A stretch of 64,000 nucleotides of DNA from Whitmania pigra (GCA_021613335.1 JAJTWR010000245.1:1207501-1271500); one strand, 5' to 3'. Counted from the first letter of the stretch, positions 10,626-22,778 are shown. Numbers and translations are program-made. The notes: generated from the sequence alone by a model not told the origin.

Positions 10626-11344
10626 AAATCTCAAATCAAATCTCAAAAAACGGCATGACATGACGGAAAAAATGACAAATGGCCAGCCATGACCTCATAC
10701 CATAAAGGACAGAGGACGCTCTGAATGTTGGCGCGTGATGCGTCAGCGCCAGGTTCGGCGGCGCTATCTTTGTTCGGAGTCTTGCTGAGAGTGACAAATC
10801 ATGTAGAGCTACAAATTGATAAATTGAACAAAGTTTTTGAATAATATATATTATAATTAATAAATTATTAATATTATTATTAAATAATATATGCAAATAT
10901 ATAATATTATATAAATAATATATTAATTAACATATTTTTAATTAAATTATAAATATTAATAATAATAATAATTTTAATACAGTTATTAGTTATTATGAGT
11001 GTTTGCTGTTCACAAATACTCTCAAAAATAATTTCGAACATTTAAAAAATGATGTCTAAAAAAACTGGTAATACCATATAAATAAATATTAAATGACTGA
11101 ATTTAAGACAAAGTTTATTTATTGGAAATTTAGAAAAAATTATTTTTTTGATTTGTTTTTGAATTTCGAAAATTGAGGTTCAAATCACACACTTCAAAAA
11201 AGTCGCCTTCGTCATTCGTGGATAATAATTTCATGAACACGAAAAGTCGCGATATTTTTAAAATATGTAAAAATAAAATGTAAATACTCACATCTTTGGA
11301 GATGTCTTTGCATCAGTAAATATAAAAATAATATGTACATAAAT
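10626..11344. other. Intergenic, nothing recognised
   Basis: AT-rich sequence with a very A/T-dense stretch near 10840-10980. No convincing coding frame on either strand. Confidence 0.4.
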
Positions 11345-11600
11345 TACAAGTGATATGCTCCATTTGAGAAATCTTAAACAATTCACAAAATCGCATTGTT
11401 TCAGCGACTGCTTTGGTTGACATCTCTGATGATATGGAAAATATAAAAATAATAACAAATAGTAAAAAATAGTTAATCAATTATAGTTGATATGCTCTAT
11501 TCGAGAAGACATAAATAATACATAAAGGCGCATTGTTTCAGCACAGCTGTTGCTGACATCTCCGATAACTCAGGAACGCCTTCAAGCGTGACAATTTACT
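11345..11600 (+). promoter_or_regulatory. Promoter region of secreted peptide gene 2
   Basis: This is the same arrangement as before gene 1: two versions of the ATTGTTTCAGC...GACATCTC...GATAA module, then CTATAAAAGTG about 50 bases before the ATG at 11646. Similarity to 9361-9600 is high throughout, so the tandem duplication included the control region. Confidence 0.6.
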
Positions 11601-11645
11601 CTATAAAAGTGTTCAATGAGAATTTAAGCTCAGACATCTCCAAAA

Positions 11646-12127
11646 ATGAAGACTGTGTATGTTTTCCTGCTTGCAATCCTGATGCTTGCCTGCCTAATGG
11701 GTTGGTATTTTTTATAACAAATAGTATAAACTTTTTAATATATTTGGTTGTTAAAAGACGTCGTTAAACGTATGTAGTGAATTATATTCTGCTTGAAATT
11801 GTAAAAAGATTAATTTTCCAGAAACTTCTCCACTCCAGTCATCCTGCATCACTAGTGTAAGAAATGGAATGAAATGGAAAAATTTTTAAACAAAATATTC
11901 AAACTGATTGTTGATTTTAATTTTCAGAATGACTGTACCAATTTTAAGTTTTGCTCGCGTTGTCTTGCAATGAATTGCTTGGATGGTCGATGCCGTATGT
12001 CACAATAATAACTTAATAATAATTATAATTAATTATGATTAATATACTTATTAATATAATAACGTGCTTCATTAAACTTTAAAAAGATTTTGTAACTTCG
12101 TCCTTTTCAGAACCAATCTTCAAATGA
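11646..12127 (+). CDS. Short secreted cysteine-rich peptide, gene 2
   Basis: Tandem copy of gene 1 with the same four-exon plan: 11646-11700, 11822-11856, 11928-11994 and 12111-12127, giving 57 aa. The signal peptide differs from gene 1 by one residue. The secreted part is about 39 residues with six cysteines spaced C-x5-C-x5-C-x2-C-x4-C-x4-C and ends QPIFK. Compared with gene 1, exon 3 has 24 extra bases in frame coding two of the cysteines, so the two products differ by one potential disulfide. Introns, 3' UTR and AATAAA are all recognisably duplicated. Function unknown; small secreted disulfide peptides often serve defence, signalling or venom, but nothing here decides among these. Confidence 0.7.
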
Positions 12128-12189
12128 AAAGAAGTATCTTTCAAAGCTCATTTCAGCGACAAGCAAAATAAATAAAATGTAATAAAAAT

Positions 12190-12626
12190 TAAATTTTTAT
12201 TGATGAATATTTAACCTAATTGACACTCCAAATTTTTGTGGCTTGCTATTTAAATTTATTTTCAAATATAATTTATGAAAAAAAGTGGCACAAAATGAAA
12301 CTCTGTCTAGTACCGTTCTTATGGGAACATAATAATTACAATAATTACATTCACTTGTGAATCATTTTAGACGTACCTATCTTTAAATTTATGAAATTGT
12401 TTGTGTTTGGTATTGTGGAATCTACAATTTAATGTAATTCATCACTACGTCATAATTTTATTAAACTTTACAAATAGAGAGCATATGCAGATAGATGCTT
12501 ATGGGCCTACCGTCACAGATTAGGTTTAAAATCACATCACAATATGCATCTGGGAGCTAGCGGCATCTCAAGTAATTACAACATGTTTTTATTTATTTTA
12601 TTAGAGTCAGTTAGCATAATCTATAT
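12190..12626. other. 3' flank of peptide gene 2, otherwise featureless
   Basis: The first about 200 bases match the 3' flank of gene 1 (10140-10320). The rest has no gene I can support. Confidence 0.4.
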
Positions 12627-12975
12627 CAGTGGTCCTCAACCTTTTTTTCGCCGAGGACCGGGGGGGGGGGGGGGGGGGGGCTGGAGTGGAGTTCAATATT
12701 ACGTAATAAAATTAAAAAAATTAATTATATAATTTCCTGCACGATTGCAGCCTGAGTTATGGGGCAAAGTTCAGTGTCCCACAATGAAAAGTAAATTAAA
12801 ATGTTACAAAATCAGACTCAATAATTTTACCGAACACGCTAAGAAAGAGATGACAGCGGTTGTTCTCAAGCCCTACAAACTATTTTAATTTTTTTAATAA
12901 AATGGAAATAATTTATTGTTCCTTGGGCGGCCCGGTACCATTTGATTCACGCGGACCGGGGGCTGAGAACCACTG
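12627..12975. mobile_element. Non-autonomous hAT element (MITE), 349 bp
   Basis: The ends are CAGTGGTCCTCAACC and GAGAACCACTG, imperfect inverted repeats of the hAT type. The 8-bp flanks ATCTATAT (12619-12626) and ATCTAGAT (12976-12983) match at seven positions, as expected for a hAT target duplication. It contains a run of about 20 G near 12661 and no coding capacity. Confidence 0.8.
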
Positions 12976-13317
12976 ATCTAGATGATTTGGACAAGTATAA
13001 CATATTTATATCTGCGCTTTTTATTTATTTTTGTCTTTACTTAAACAAAGTATTTTCTTCGTTAAATGTTTCTAAATTAAATAAGCAGATATTAAAATAA
13101 TTTTTAGTTTAATTAAAGTTGTGTTATTTGTAAAAGCTACTTAATATTCAAATTTTTGTCTGATTTGATACTATGCCTCAAAAATTACCGCGCCCGAAGA
13201 GCTTGTTATGTTATGAATTCTATAGAATATTTTGATATTAGGAAATGGACTTTTAGATATATTATGTTCCAATGTATTGTTATAACGTTTTAAACCTACA
13301 AATTTCCAGGTTTTTAA

Positions 13318-13490
13318 ATGGACAAGTGGGTCGACAATTTCAATATGAGACAAATTAAAAAGATTCGAAAAATTCACAACGAAATGAAAATTCTCGACGA
13401 TGTTATGAAGCAATTTCGTCAGCAAATGGGATCTTTGGAAGATGCTGAAACCTGCCTCTCCGTTGGAACAGGTTACGGAGAATGTGACAT
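13318..13490 (+). pseudogene. Truncated HNMT-like copy
   Basis: About 57 codons match the first part of the intact methyltransferase at 241, including the SAM motif LSVGTGYGECD, then the homology stops abruptly at 13490. The region 13025-13317 matches the upstream sequence of the intact copies, with a splice-acceptor-like AATTTCCAG just before the ATG. Everything after the SAM motif is missing and replaced by a LINE fragment, so it cannot make a working enzyme. Confidence 0.8.
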
Positions 13491-13765
13491 TCCACAGCCT
13501 GCTGAAGAAGAAGTGTAACATACTTAGGTTTAGAGTGACCGTAGACTTGGGTGTCATCAGCATATTGGTGACAGAAGAGGCCATTTCGCTTAACAAGTTG
13601 CTCTATATCTATATTACATATAAGAAAAAGAGTCCAAGTACTGAGCCGTGTGGAAGGCCACTTGAGATGTCCTCAGTAGTGTTATGGCCACCAGTTGATA
13701 ATATTGTTTGTTTTCTGCCAATAAGGTATGATCTGACCCATACAAGCGCCATTATTATGGTTATT
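13491..13765 (-). mobile_element. LINE reverse-transcriptase fragment
   Basis: On the minus strand this reads GLPHGSVLG followed by HQYADDTQVYGHS, which are motifs B and C (the catalytic YADD) of a non-LTR reverse transcriptase. Its edge coincides with the break in the methyltransferase pseudogene, so the insertion or its rearrangement probably truncated that copy. Confidence 0.75.
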
Positions 13766-14704
13766 AAATCAATAACGTAGCAAATCCAATAAAGCTTAAA
13801 GGTTGAAATTAATTTTAGTGGTTAATAAAGAAATACCTGATAATCAAAATTTAAAAAAAAGATTTGGAAATATTCAGTAGTTAACATTTCGACTGTTGCT
13901 TACTAGAAATGTTCAAATTAATATGTTTCGTGAAATACTCTTCGAATATCATATATTAAATTCTAACAATCTGTAAAATAAAATAATATGGTAAATGGTA
14001 AAATATTTATGAAATAATAAAGTAAATTGTAATATATTTGTGAAATAATATAATAATTAACATCTGATATTTAAATTTAAAATAATGTGTACAAACTATT
14101 TACCAATGGCTAATGAGTCAGTTGTCCCAAAATAACTTCATCTTATTAGGTGTTGCAAATTTAACCTAAGGTTAAGGTTATTTATTTTGATAAATGTTAA
14201 CTTTCGCCAATATTATTTCATTTCTGTTATTGTTATTATTATTATTATTATTATTATTCAAAATTTTATATTATATATTTCAGAATATTATATTTTATTC
14301 TAATTGTCTACGGTCCTATGTTTAAAAGCCTTTGAATAGGCTCAAGTCCTTAAAAGTTTGAATACATTTCTGAGAATATATATTTTGTGATCCTCCCAAG
14401 ATTCAGTAAATCACTAAACTCTTAGAAATTGTTGATAAGCTCCTAATAAGGACGTTTCCATCGCATTTTTGGAATTCCATTTAATATTTTTTTAATTTTT
14501 TATTAATATTTAAACATTACAGATGGTTTAAGAAATCTTCACATTTATTAGACGAGTCGAACTCTTTTTCAAAAATGCTAAATTTATTAACAAAGTTAGT
14601 GAAATTGATATTTAAGCGAGATTTAATTGTCATTTTTTGTAAGTTGCTATAAAACATCCAATTGAATGTAAATTTAGTACTCAGAGAGAAGATGATGTTC
14701 ATCT
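13766..14704. other. Intergenic with (TTA)n
   Basis: A short (TTA)n tract lies at about 14229-14258. From about 14320 onward the sequence resembles the region 3' of the second minus-strand BRICHOS gene (about 19090-19500), so it belongs to the tandem duplication of the two genes. No gene seen. Confidence 0.45.
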
Positions 14705-15866
14705 TTACTTGCCAAAAAACCAGCAGATGACGTCAGTTACCCAGCAATAATTGTCACACTTGTATTTGCCGCTTATCCACTTGCAGATCCATTTGCATGC
14801 CTTACCACATAAACTTCTCTTTTGCTTTTGAGATCCTAAATAAGAAAAATTGGAATATCTAAATAATTATTTGAAGCAATAAAATCGAGCCACTTATCTG
14901 TGCCAAAATTTCCTCACCATTGCCCGACTGGCAAGCTAGGTAAGCCCAGTAAGTGGAAATCCCTTTGCACAAGTTACGAGACTTGCGATTCATAAAAGAA
15001 ATGTCAGGAATTGGAATCTTGCTTCTCACAAATGTGTACTCAACAGTGCTATTGACAGTCTGTTAATTTGTTTTTAGATTATATTGTAAATAACGTATTC
15101 TAAAAAAAATCCAAAGTCAAAATTGTAATTCGTCATATGAAAAAACATCACCTTGTCCATGTTGTTAACAATTTTAGTAAAGTCTGGTTTTTGTGTTACA
15201 TTCAAAGAAGTGACAAAACACATGACATCACCGCCGATTGTCAGTTTAACAACTGACAAAAACTGCAAATCAAATAAAAAAATTTATAACAATTTGATGT
15301 TCATAATAATAATCAGCATAACGCAGTTTGTACCATGTTGTAGTCGTCAACGTATATAACATTGACGCCATTTCCTTGAACATTGTATTCGATGATGTTT
15401 GATGTCACATCCACAGTTGTTTCTTGGTTCGTGTTTTCATTCGTTTGCATCGATTTCTGAGTAGCAAACAAAATAAACAAATTACTTTTATGAATTGTAT
15501 AATATTATGTATTTACTAATTTTTATTACAGACCGAATAAATCTTGTTGAAGGTGTCTGTGAAGAGGTAGATGCCAACAAGCAGACCAATCAGGATGAGG
15601 ACAGCAATGGTAACACTGACAACCCCAACAATCACATACTTCTTTGTTTTTGGCTTGCTTGAAATTGCCTTGAATAATAATAAAATTCATTTCAAATAAG
15701 ATATAACTTAATTGTCTACTTTTCGATATTTCTCCTGATTAAATTAATTAGTTAAAAAAGTTTTAGTTTTAAAATTTGCTTCAAGTTGATACTTGCTCAC
15801 CATAGGCACTCCAACAACCGCGGCATCAAAGTTCTTCTCGTTTTCAACAGGCATCTTCACAACCAT
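14705..15866 (-). CDS. BRICHOS-domain precursor of a six-cysteine peptide, gene A
   Basis: Six exons on the minus strand: 15866-15801, 15668-15534, 15456-15334, 15262-15152, 15059-14918 and 14835-14705; 235 aa. Exon 1 is a cytoplasmic tail. Exon 2 has a basic stretch (KPKTKK) and a membrane segment, so the product is a type II membrane protein. Exons 3-5 form the linker and BRICHOS domain: YVDDYN, VVKL, the cysteine in VMCFVTSLN, then NLCKGISTYW, which resembles gastrokine CRGIPTY. Exon 6 starts with the cleavage site KQKR and ends with a 36-residue peptide spaced C-x3-C-x3-C-x8-C-x3-C-x6-C, with six Lys and four Trp (net about +4) and ending GK. BRICHOS domains chaperone beta-prone peptides, and this layout matches annelid antimicrobial precursors. 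An antimicrobial role is inference. Confidence 0.85.
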
Positions 15867-15900
15867 GTTCGATTTCTGCTGCTTGCAAGCCACTGCCGAT

Positions 15901-15990
15901 CTGCTTTTAAAATTATTTTACGGTCTCGCTTGAGCGATCTTCTTTGATGATGAGTGCTATTCAATCCACACTTTGAGAGCTGCTTGAGCT
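15901..15990 (-). promoter_or_regulatory. Core promoter region shared by BRICHOS genes A and B
   Basis: Upstream of the ATG of gene A, the minus strand reads AAAATAATTTTAAAAGCAG, a TATA-like element about 40-55 bases before the start. Gene B has the same sequence at about 20785-20805. A short palindromic stretch (CGCTCAAGCGAGACC) lies just upstream in both. Confidence 0.45.
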
Positions 15991-16696
15991 ATTTCCTCTT
16001 TAAGCTCAATTTGTCGATTTCTCTTACCGAAAAGTTTGGATTTTCCAAAATCATCAAGTTATTTTCGATCATAATCTTCAGGTGAAATCACGTCTTTCTG
16101 AGGTAATAAAATATTTATTGAAATAAATTAATTAAATCAAAAGATTCCATAATAAACCAATTTACACAATTTAATATTTGCTTAAAAATTTGTTTATTAA
16201 TTGTTCCCATAAATATTAATTACTTGTGCGATGTGCTATTTTATATTGATTAAATATATTAAAGCCAGAAACTGTATGGGCTGCAAATGCAAGCTACAAA
16301 TACGTTACTAATTTGGAAAGTCCCGGCTAATTAACCATAAGCCATTTTATTTCGTGACCACTACAACCTCCGCTCAATAGATTTGAGACTAAATAATTGA
16401 ATGATTACGAATGAAATTTCCTCTCCCATGACTGCGGTTACATGTTTTCCGAGTCGTGCCATCGACACAATTGAGTTCGTTGAAAGGTAATAAAATAAAA
16501 AAAAGCGGCCTCTAAATTTAAGACTCTGTAGAAGAGGACCAAACGTCCAACACGTTTTTCGATTTCGCATTAAAAGATCTGTTTTGATTGTTCTATATTT
16601 AGCTTGATGATTTCAATTCATACTGTATGTTAGACTGTCTTGCGGTAGGTAGTACTGTTATTCTTGATTTAAAAAAAGTATCGTAATAAAATATTC

Positions 16697-16763
<67 letters not shown>

Positions 16764-17944
16764 TAATAATAATAATAATAAACTATTGGAATGAGAAATG
16801 AATAAAATTATTTTGAATTAAATATGAATTATGTCAATTTGAATTGAATTTTTTTTTGTTGAAAGGTTGCGAAAATTGAAATAAAAATAATAATATAGAC
16901 GTAATAATAACAACCAGTAGTCATGAGAAACTAGAGAAAGTAAAAATTAGTTGAGACAGCGAGACAAGAATAGGATAATCACAGAGACTGTGTCCCAAGA
17001 GAAGATTTACAAAAGAGAAGGTTTTTTATATTTATGCTTTGTGTTTTTTTTATTTTTGATTTGATCCAGGCCCTGTTAGCTCTCTAAATAGTAAAGTTAT
17101 TATTACATTGTAGTAAAGTTGTGGTCCATAAAACATAAAAAATATATTTGAGGATCTCTTAAAATAATCAAAATAAATTTTGATTCATCACTCGTCCGTG
17201 TTTCTTTTGCTTTCTGGCTTAAGTTACTTAAGTAAGATTTTTGCGTTTTAATTAAGCGCATGCCTGTATTTTGAAATTTAAGGTTAAAGGTTATGCAGAA
17301 CAGTTAGAACTTGTAAGACAGAATAAACGCAAATATGAATTGCATTTTGTGCTTTAAATAAATCAATCATTAATTGTGAGAGGCTAATGATCACTAACAA
17401 CGTTTGACAAGAGCTACTTAATAACATGAGAAAGTTCTTTAAAAAAACGTTTCAAGTGCTGCTAACAAGTGATTAAACAACTCTTAACAATGCATCAGCT
17501 AGATCACGCCAGAAGACAATGAATATTCAATAAATATATTATGAGTGTCAGAAATCTAATGTACAATTTAAAATAAGCATATATTTCACAGGTCCAACAT
17601 TAATTAATTAATATTAACATAGAATACGAATTAATCCCGCAAACTTGAAATCAATAAATAAATGTTTGTATTTGAAAATTCCGAACATAATTCTTCCCGG
17701 TTTCTTACGGAATCATTATATGTAATAACATTTTCCCTGGCATGCTATATGTTTCTCTAGTTCATGTAGCATTGGTGAGGCAGTAAAGCAATATTTTTTT
17801 CTGCTTTGCAAATCCTAGAGGTATATAAAAATTTTAAAATGAAATGAGCTACTAGAGACAATGGATTGTGTGAGTTACCTTTGCGTTGTAGATTCGCTGG
17901 GTGAACCCTCGATGTCAATTCATCAGGCAGGCTTGCTGTACTCA
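15991..17944. other. Upstream region of gene A with (TAA)n
   Basis: A (TAA)n tract spans about 16700-16782. Parts of 16000-17650 are duplicated upstream of gene B (about 20850-22160), showing that the duplicated unit is about 4.9 kb. No gene can be supported; small frames here are shadows. Confidence 0.45.
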
Positions 17945-17954
17945 AATTTGCTTG

Positions 17955-17957
<3 letters not shown>

Positions 17958-18052
<95 letters not shown>

Positions 18053-18105
18053 TAATAATAATAATAATATTTAAATATTAATAATAATAATAATAATAAT
18101 AATAA
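17958..18105. repeat. (TAA)n microsatellite
   Basis: Nearly perfect AAT trinucleotide repeat for about 150 bases with small interruptions. Frames through it encode only poly-Asn and are not genes. Confidence 0.95.
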
Positions 18106-18107
18106 TC

Positions 18108-19356
18108 CTCAAATATTAATAAAAACCGATTTTTAAAAAATATTTACAAAAATCGAAGATATTAAAATTCCTTTTTAAAATTGTTATTTCGAATTTCTCA
18201 GAACGCATTTTCCTTTTCAAAAACTTTTTTTTTTAAGTTGGAACAAAGAAAGATGGAAGGTGAAAAAAATGATGGAACACCAGGCATTGTGATACAGTTT
18301 AATAAGTGCCTTAAATTTAGTATTTTAAATTTAAATTAGGATATGAGTGCACTAGGTATTTATCTTTTTGCTAAAGTCATTGATAATGTTTTTTTAGTAA
18401 ATAAATATGTCGATTGCCATTGTTTTTTCTTTGTGTGTGGCGAACGCCACGAGCCCATGACTAACGAGAAATGCTAAACTCAGTTTTTCGTATTGTTTCC
18501 CAGATATTTTGTTCTGGCCTGTAAATATTATTATAAATACTATGTATATACATTGAACAATGTAAAAAAGTGATTATGCAAACCGCGCCCATCATTTTGT
18601 CAGTTATCCTACTCACTGTGAAAAAAATCTAGTGAACCCTGGATAATGTATTAAATTGCAACCTCGAAGTTCAGGAAAAACATTTAGAATCTTAAACATT
18701 TTTGAAAAAAGAATTCCGAACTATTAACCAATGATAAAGTGAATCAGGGATGGTATGATTTCGATGAATACTCTTTGTATTTTTTTACAATCTTCCTTGA
18801 AGTACTTTGTTATTTAAGTTGAATAAATTAAATGTAAATGAAAAAACTTGAAGGATTAAACAAATGTTTCTGAAGCTCCCTCAGAGCTATTCAAACGACA
18901 CCTGACTTCAGACGTCATAGGGGAACTGTCACCAGGAGACTTACAAATTAAAAATTGTTATTATGAAGAAAATGGCAGGAGACTTACAAATTAAATATTG
19001 TTGCTATGAAGAAAATATGGCAGTAATTTTATTTTAAGTTTTAAATTTATATTTAATTTTTTATTTGTCTTCTTTAAGTTAAAAATAGAATAGGCTTACT
19101 TGCCTAAAGGTTTGAATACATTTTTCATGATAAATTCGATTATATATATGATTAACTGAAACTGACAACTATAATTTATTAAGTCTATCAACATCTGACT
19201 ATTAATTTGAATGGTAGTCCTGGGGTAGTCACTAGTTTTTTTTTTAATTTTTGAAAAGGAAATGTTAAAATGTGTTCTGAGAGAGTCGAAATTTTAAAGA
19301 ACAATTTTAGTATCTTTGATTTTTGTAATTTTTATTAATATTTTAAGATTACAAAC
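18108..19356. repeat. Long imperfect inverted repeat
   Basis: About 18108-18236 and about 19228-19356 are inverted copies: AATATTAATAAAAA on the left against TTTTTATTAATATTTTA on the right, and CAGAACGCATTTTCC against its complement. The interior includes a tandem doubling of about 45 bases near 18929-19020 (GGAGACTTACAAATTAAA twice). No coding sequence. It may be a fold-back element inserted downstream of gene B. Confidence 0.45.
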
Positions 19357-19546
19357 TGTTTGAGTTATCTTCAAATTTATTAACTGAGATAAACAGAAAT
19401 GTTCAGAAATTCTAAAAGATATTGCTAAACAAGAATGCTAAGAAAATTAATATCCAAAATAAAATAAAAAAAATAAGTGGTTAATAAATCTGTTTCAGCA
19501 AACTATTAATTGATTCTAATTGTAGTTCTCAGAAAGATTGTCATCT

Positions 19547-20748
19547 CTAAAACCACTGCCAGAAACAAAAGATATCAGTGATCCAGCAATTCTTAGTGCA
19601 GTTGTAAGTGCCGCCAAACCACTTGCAAACATAGTTGCACAAAGAATCACAGAAAGTTCCTCTCTTTTGTTTATGAGATCCTAAGTAATAAAAATTAAAA
19701 TATCAAATTAAGTGCTTGAAACATCAAAATTAATTTATTATTATTAATAATATTTATATATTATATATATATATAATATAAATATATTTCCTCACCATTG
19801 CCCGACTGGCAAGCTAGGTAAGCCCAGTAAGTGGAAATCCCTTTGCACATGTTACGAGACTTGCGATTCATAAAAGAAATGTCAGGAATTGGAATCTTGC
19901 TTCTCACAAATGTGTACTCAACAGTGCTATTGACCGTCTATGAATTTTTTTTTAGATTATGTTGTACTAAACTTGTTTTAGAAAAAAATCTATTAAAAAA
20001 AACTTAAATTATAATACCAAATAACATCACCTTATCCATGTTGTTAACCATTTCAGTCATATCTGGTTTTTGAGTTACATTCAAAGAAGTGGCAAAGCAC
20101 ATGACATTACCTCCAATTGTCAGTTTAACAACTGACAGAAACTACAAGTCAAATTTAAAAGTTTGTAAGATAAATTATAACATTACACTGCAGTTTCGAA
20201 TCGTTGAATTTTGTTATACCATGTTGTAGTCATCAACGTATATAGCATTGATGCCATTTTCCTGAACATTGTATTCGACGATGTTTGATGTCACATCCAC
20301 AGTTGTTTCTTGGTTCGTGTTTTCATTCGTTTGCATCGATTTCTGAGTAGCAAACAAATAAACAAATTACTTTTATGAAATGTATAATATCATGTATTTA
20401 TTGAGTTTTATTACAGACCGAATAAATCTTGTTGAAGGTGTCTGTGAAGAGGTAGATGCCAACAAGCAGACCAATCAGGATGAGGACAGCAATGGTAACA
20501 CTGACAACCCCGACGATCACATACTTCTTTGTTTTTGGCTTGCTTGAAATTGCCTTGAATAACGGAAAAAAAATGAAATTTTGAATAAGGTTTAAAATAT
20601 TGGTTTTTTTAACATTTAGATATTTCTTAAGGTTAACTTAGTTTTTTAAAAACATTTATTAGTTTTTAAATTTGGTGCTCACCATAGGCACTCCAACAAC
20701 CGCGGCATCAAAGTTCTTTTCGCTTTCAACAGGCATCTTCACAACCAT
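19547..20748 (-). CDS. BRICHOS-domain precursor of a six-cysteine peptide, gene B
   Basis: Tandem paralog of gene A with identical exon sizes except the last: 20748-20683, 20553-20419, 20342-20220, 20141-20031, 19937-19796 and 19680-19547; 236 aa. The membrane exon is identical in protein to that of A. The BRICHOS core keeps VMCFATSLN and NMCKGISTYW. Exon 6 has KQKR and a 37-residue peptide with the exact A spacing C-x3-C-x3-C-x8-C-x3-C-x6-C. Aligned on the cysteines, about 23 of 36 residues differ from A, while only about 12 of the preceding 199 differ. The peptide is rich in Trp and Phe but about neutral, unlike the cationic A product, so their activities may differ. No damage seen in any exon. 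Confidence 0.85.
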
Positions 20749-20789
20749 GTTCGACTTCTGCTATTGGCAAGTCATTGTTGCTCTGCTTT

Positions 20790-22220
20790 TAAAATTATTT
20801 TATGGTCTCGCTTGAGCGATCTTCATTGATGGTGAGCGCTATTCAATTCACACCTTGAGAGCTGCTTACGCTATTTCTTGTTCAATCTCAATTTCCAAGA
20901 TCTCAGTTTCTCTTTCTGAAAATTAAGGATTTTTCCAAAATCATTATGTTATTTTAGATAGTAATCTTCAGGTTAAATCACGTCGTAATTTTTAATTCAA
21001 CAATGTTGAATCAATACATTAATAAAAGTTCAATAAATCAATATACAAATTAATCAAAATAGATTAAAGAAATTATTTATTAAATGCTTGTTGTAATATT
21101 AATTGCTTGTACAATTTGCTATTTTACATTTATTAAATAACTTATAGCCTTAAACAATGTGGATGCAAATACGTTAATTTGGAAAGTCCATCTGTTGAAT
21201 GAATTTATTTATTAATGTCATCTTTCGAATATGGCTAGAAAATATGAAGCGCCATCTGACGATATGCCATTGCATTACAGGACCAATATAACCATCGCGC
21301 AATAGATTTTAGACTAAATACTTGAATAACATCCGACTCATTGACTCCAGTGAAAAGTTGAAAGGCAATTATATTAATTATAATTATATACAATATCTAA
21401 ATATACATCTTTGTAGAAAAGTCGCCCAACCAGTTTTTCGATTTTCTAATTTCAAATGATCTGTTTTAGTTGTTGTTCTGTGTTTAGGTAGTTGATTTTT
21501 TGACTGTGTTGTGATACCGCTTTTCAAGTATTGATATTCTTGTTTCATAAAAGTATTAATTATTAATAAATTAATAAATAATTACTGATTATTTAATTTT
21601 AATTTTATGTACAGATTTGGCTTTCTCACCAACTAGATAGAGGATTTAGTTATCTGATGATGAGTTTACATTTAGATATGCTCATTAGTTAATTCATTCA
21701 TCAGTTATAATTATTCAATTTGGTTCATTCACAAGCTGAATCACTTTTTCCACAAGGCATTTGAATTTATTCCATTGAATTTGAGATTTAAGTTACTTGG
21801 TCAGATATGATGGAATCTGAAGTCGATAATAATTATTACGTTATCACTGTTTTATTAAATTAAAATAATGTAATCGACCGCGTGGCAGTGCGGCTATTTT
21901 TGCGATATTTTTCGTTTCAGGGCCCACAGACTTCCACGATCCCATATTTCTTGCAACAGTTGCATTGACCATCACAAACTCGTAACAATGTATCCGTGAG
22001 ATCACATCAATAAACAAGAAACATTTTAACTTGGGAATCTGAGAATGTCAGAAATCCTACCCACAACAACAAATAAATAAGTAATCCACTAACAAATGTA
22101 ATTATTGCCATGGAATACAAATTTATCCCGAGAACTTGAAATCATTGTGATTAAACAAATTAATGTTTTATATTTTCACAAAAATAGAACTGTTGAGAAT
22201 TCTTGATTTCTTTTCGTGAA
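20790..22220. other. Upstream region of gene B
   Basis: Homologous in patches to the region upstream of gene A. No convincing gene; the sequence is AT-rich with scattered ATTAAT repeats. Confidence 0.4.
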
Positions 22221-22224
22221 GAAA

Positions 22225-22760
22225 ATTTAGAAATGTGATGAACCTGGATTCCATCCATGACTTCTCTCGAGTTTGATTTTTGAACATTGTTCAGAGAATT
22301 GAAAAAAACAAATTTCCTCCTTGAACGAGCTCAACTTTACCACACTTCAGTTACTACAAAACAACAATATGTTGAACATTGACATCTGTTCAACTAAATT
22401 AGAGCTGCAAATTAATGAATAAATAATTTCTTGAATTTGTAAATAAATTATTCAAATTCATGGTAACAGATGGCAAGAATAAAGACAGTTGAAAGTTGAA
22501 ATCATCGATAAAATGGATCCCGACATCTAAGTCATGAAGAAAAAAAAAAGGATCTAAAAATTATTTCAAACTAACTTTTGTAATCGTGTCATTTATCAAG
22601 GCACTCAAATGAACCTAAAATCTTTTTCACGTCTGACATTTTCCAGATGCCTCTGGTGAAGACAAGAATTCCGAAAGTTGTACCGATGATAAAGATAATC
22701 AAGGAAAGTATAACTCCAAGAAATACTCTTTTCCTAATCTTTCGTAAATTCCTCTTCAAT
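22225..22760 (-). pseudogene. Degenerate BRICHOS gene
   Basis: On the minus strand about 22755-22630 encodes a basic stretch and membrane segment (KIRKRVFLGVILSLIIF and onward), the position and type of the family's exon 2. About 22340-22230 reads FNSLNNVQKSNSRE, which aligns with the exon 4 segment SLNVTQKPDFTK of gene A, but has stops or frame changes and lacks the BRICHOS cysteine. No exon 5 or 6 could be recognised with confidence. It is much more diverged than A, B or C. Confidence 0.5.
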
Positions 22761-22778
22761 TGGAATTGAATTATCATT

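Noticed and set aside
21900..22010. Minus-strand frame containing VCDGQCNCCKKYG and EVCGP before a stop, a possible peptide exon of the 22-kb relic
   Set aside because: No acceptable acceptor in the right phase, no dibasic site, spacing unlike the family, and part of the sequence belongs to the duplicated flank of gene A.
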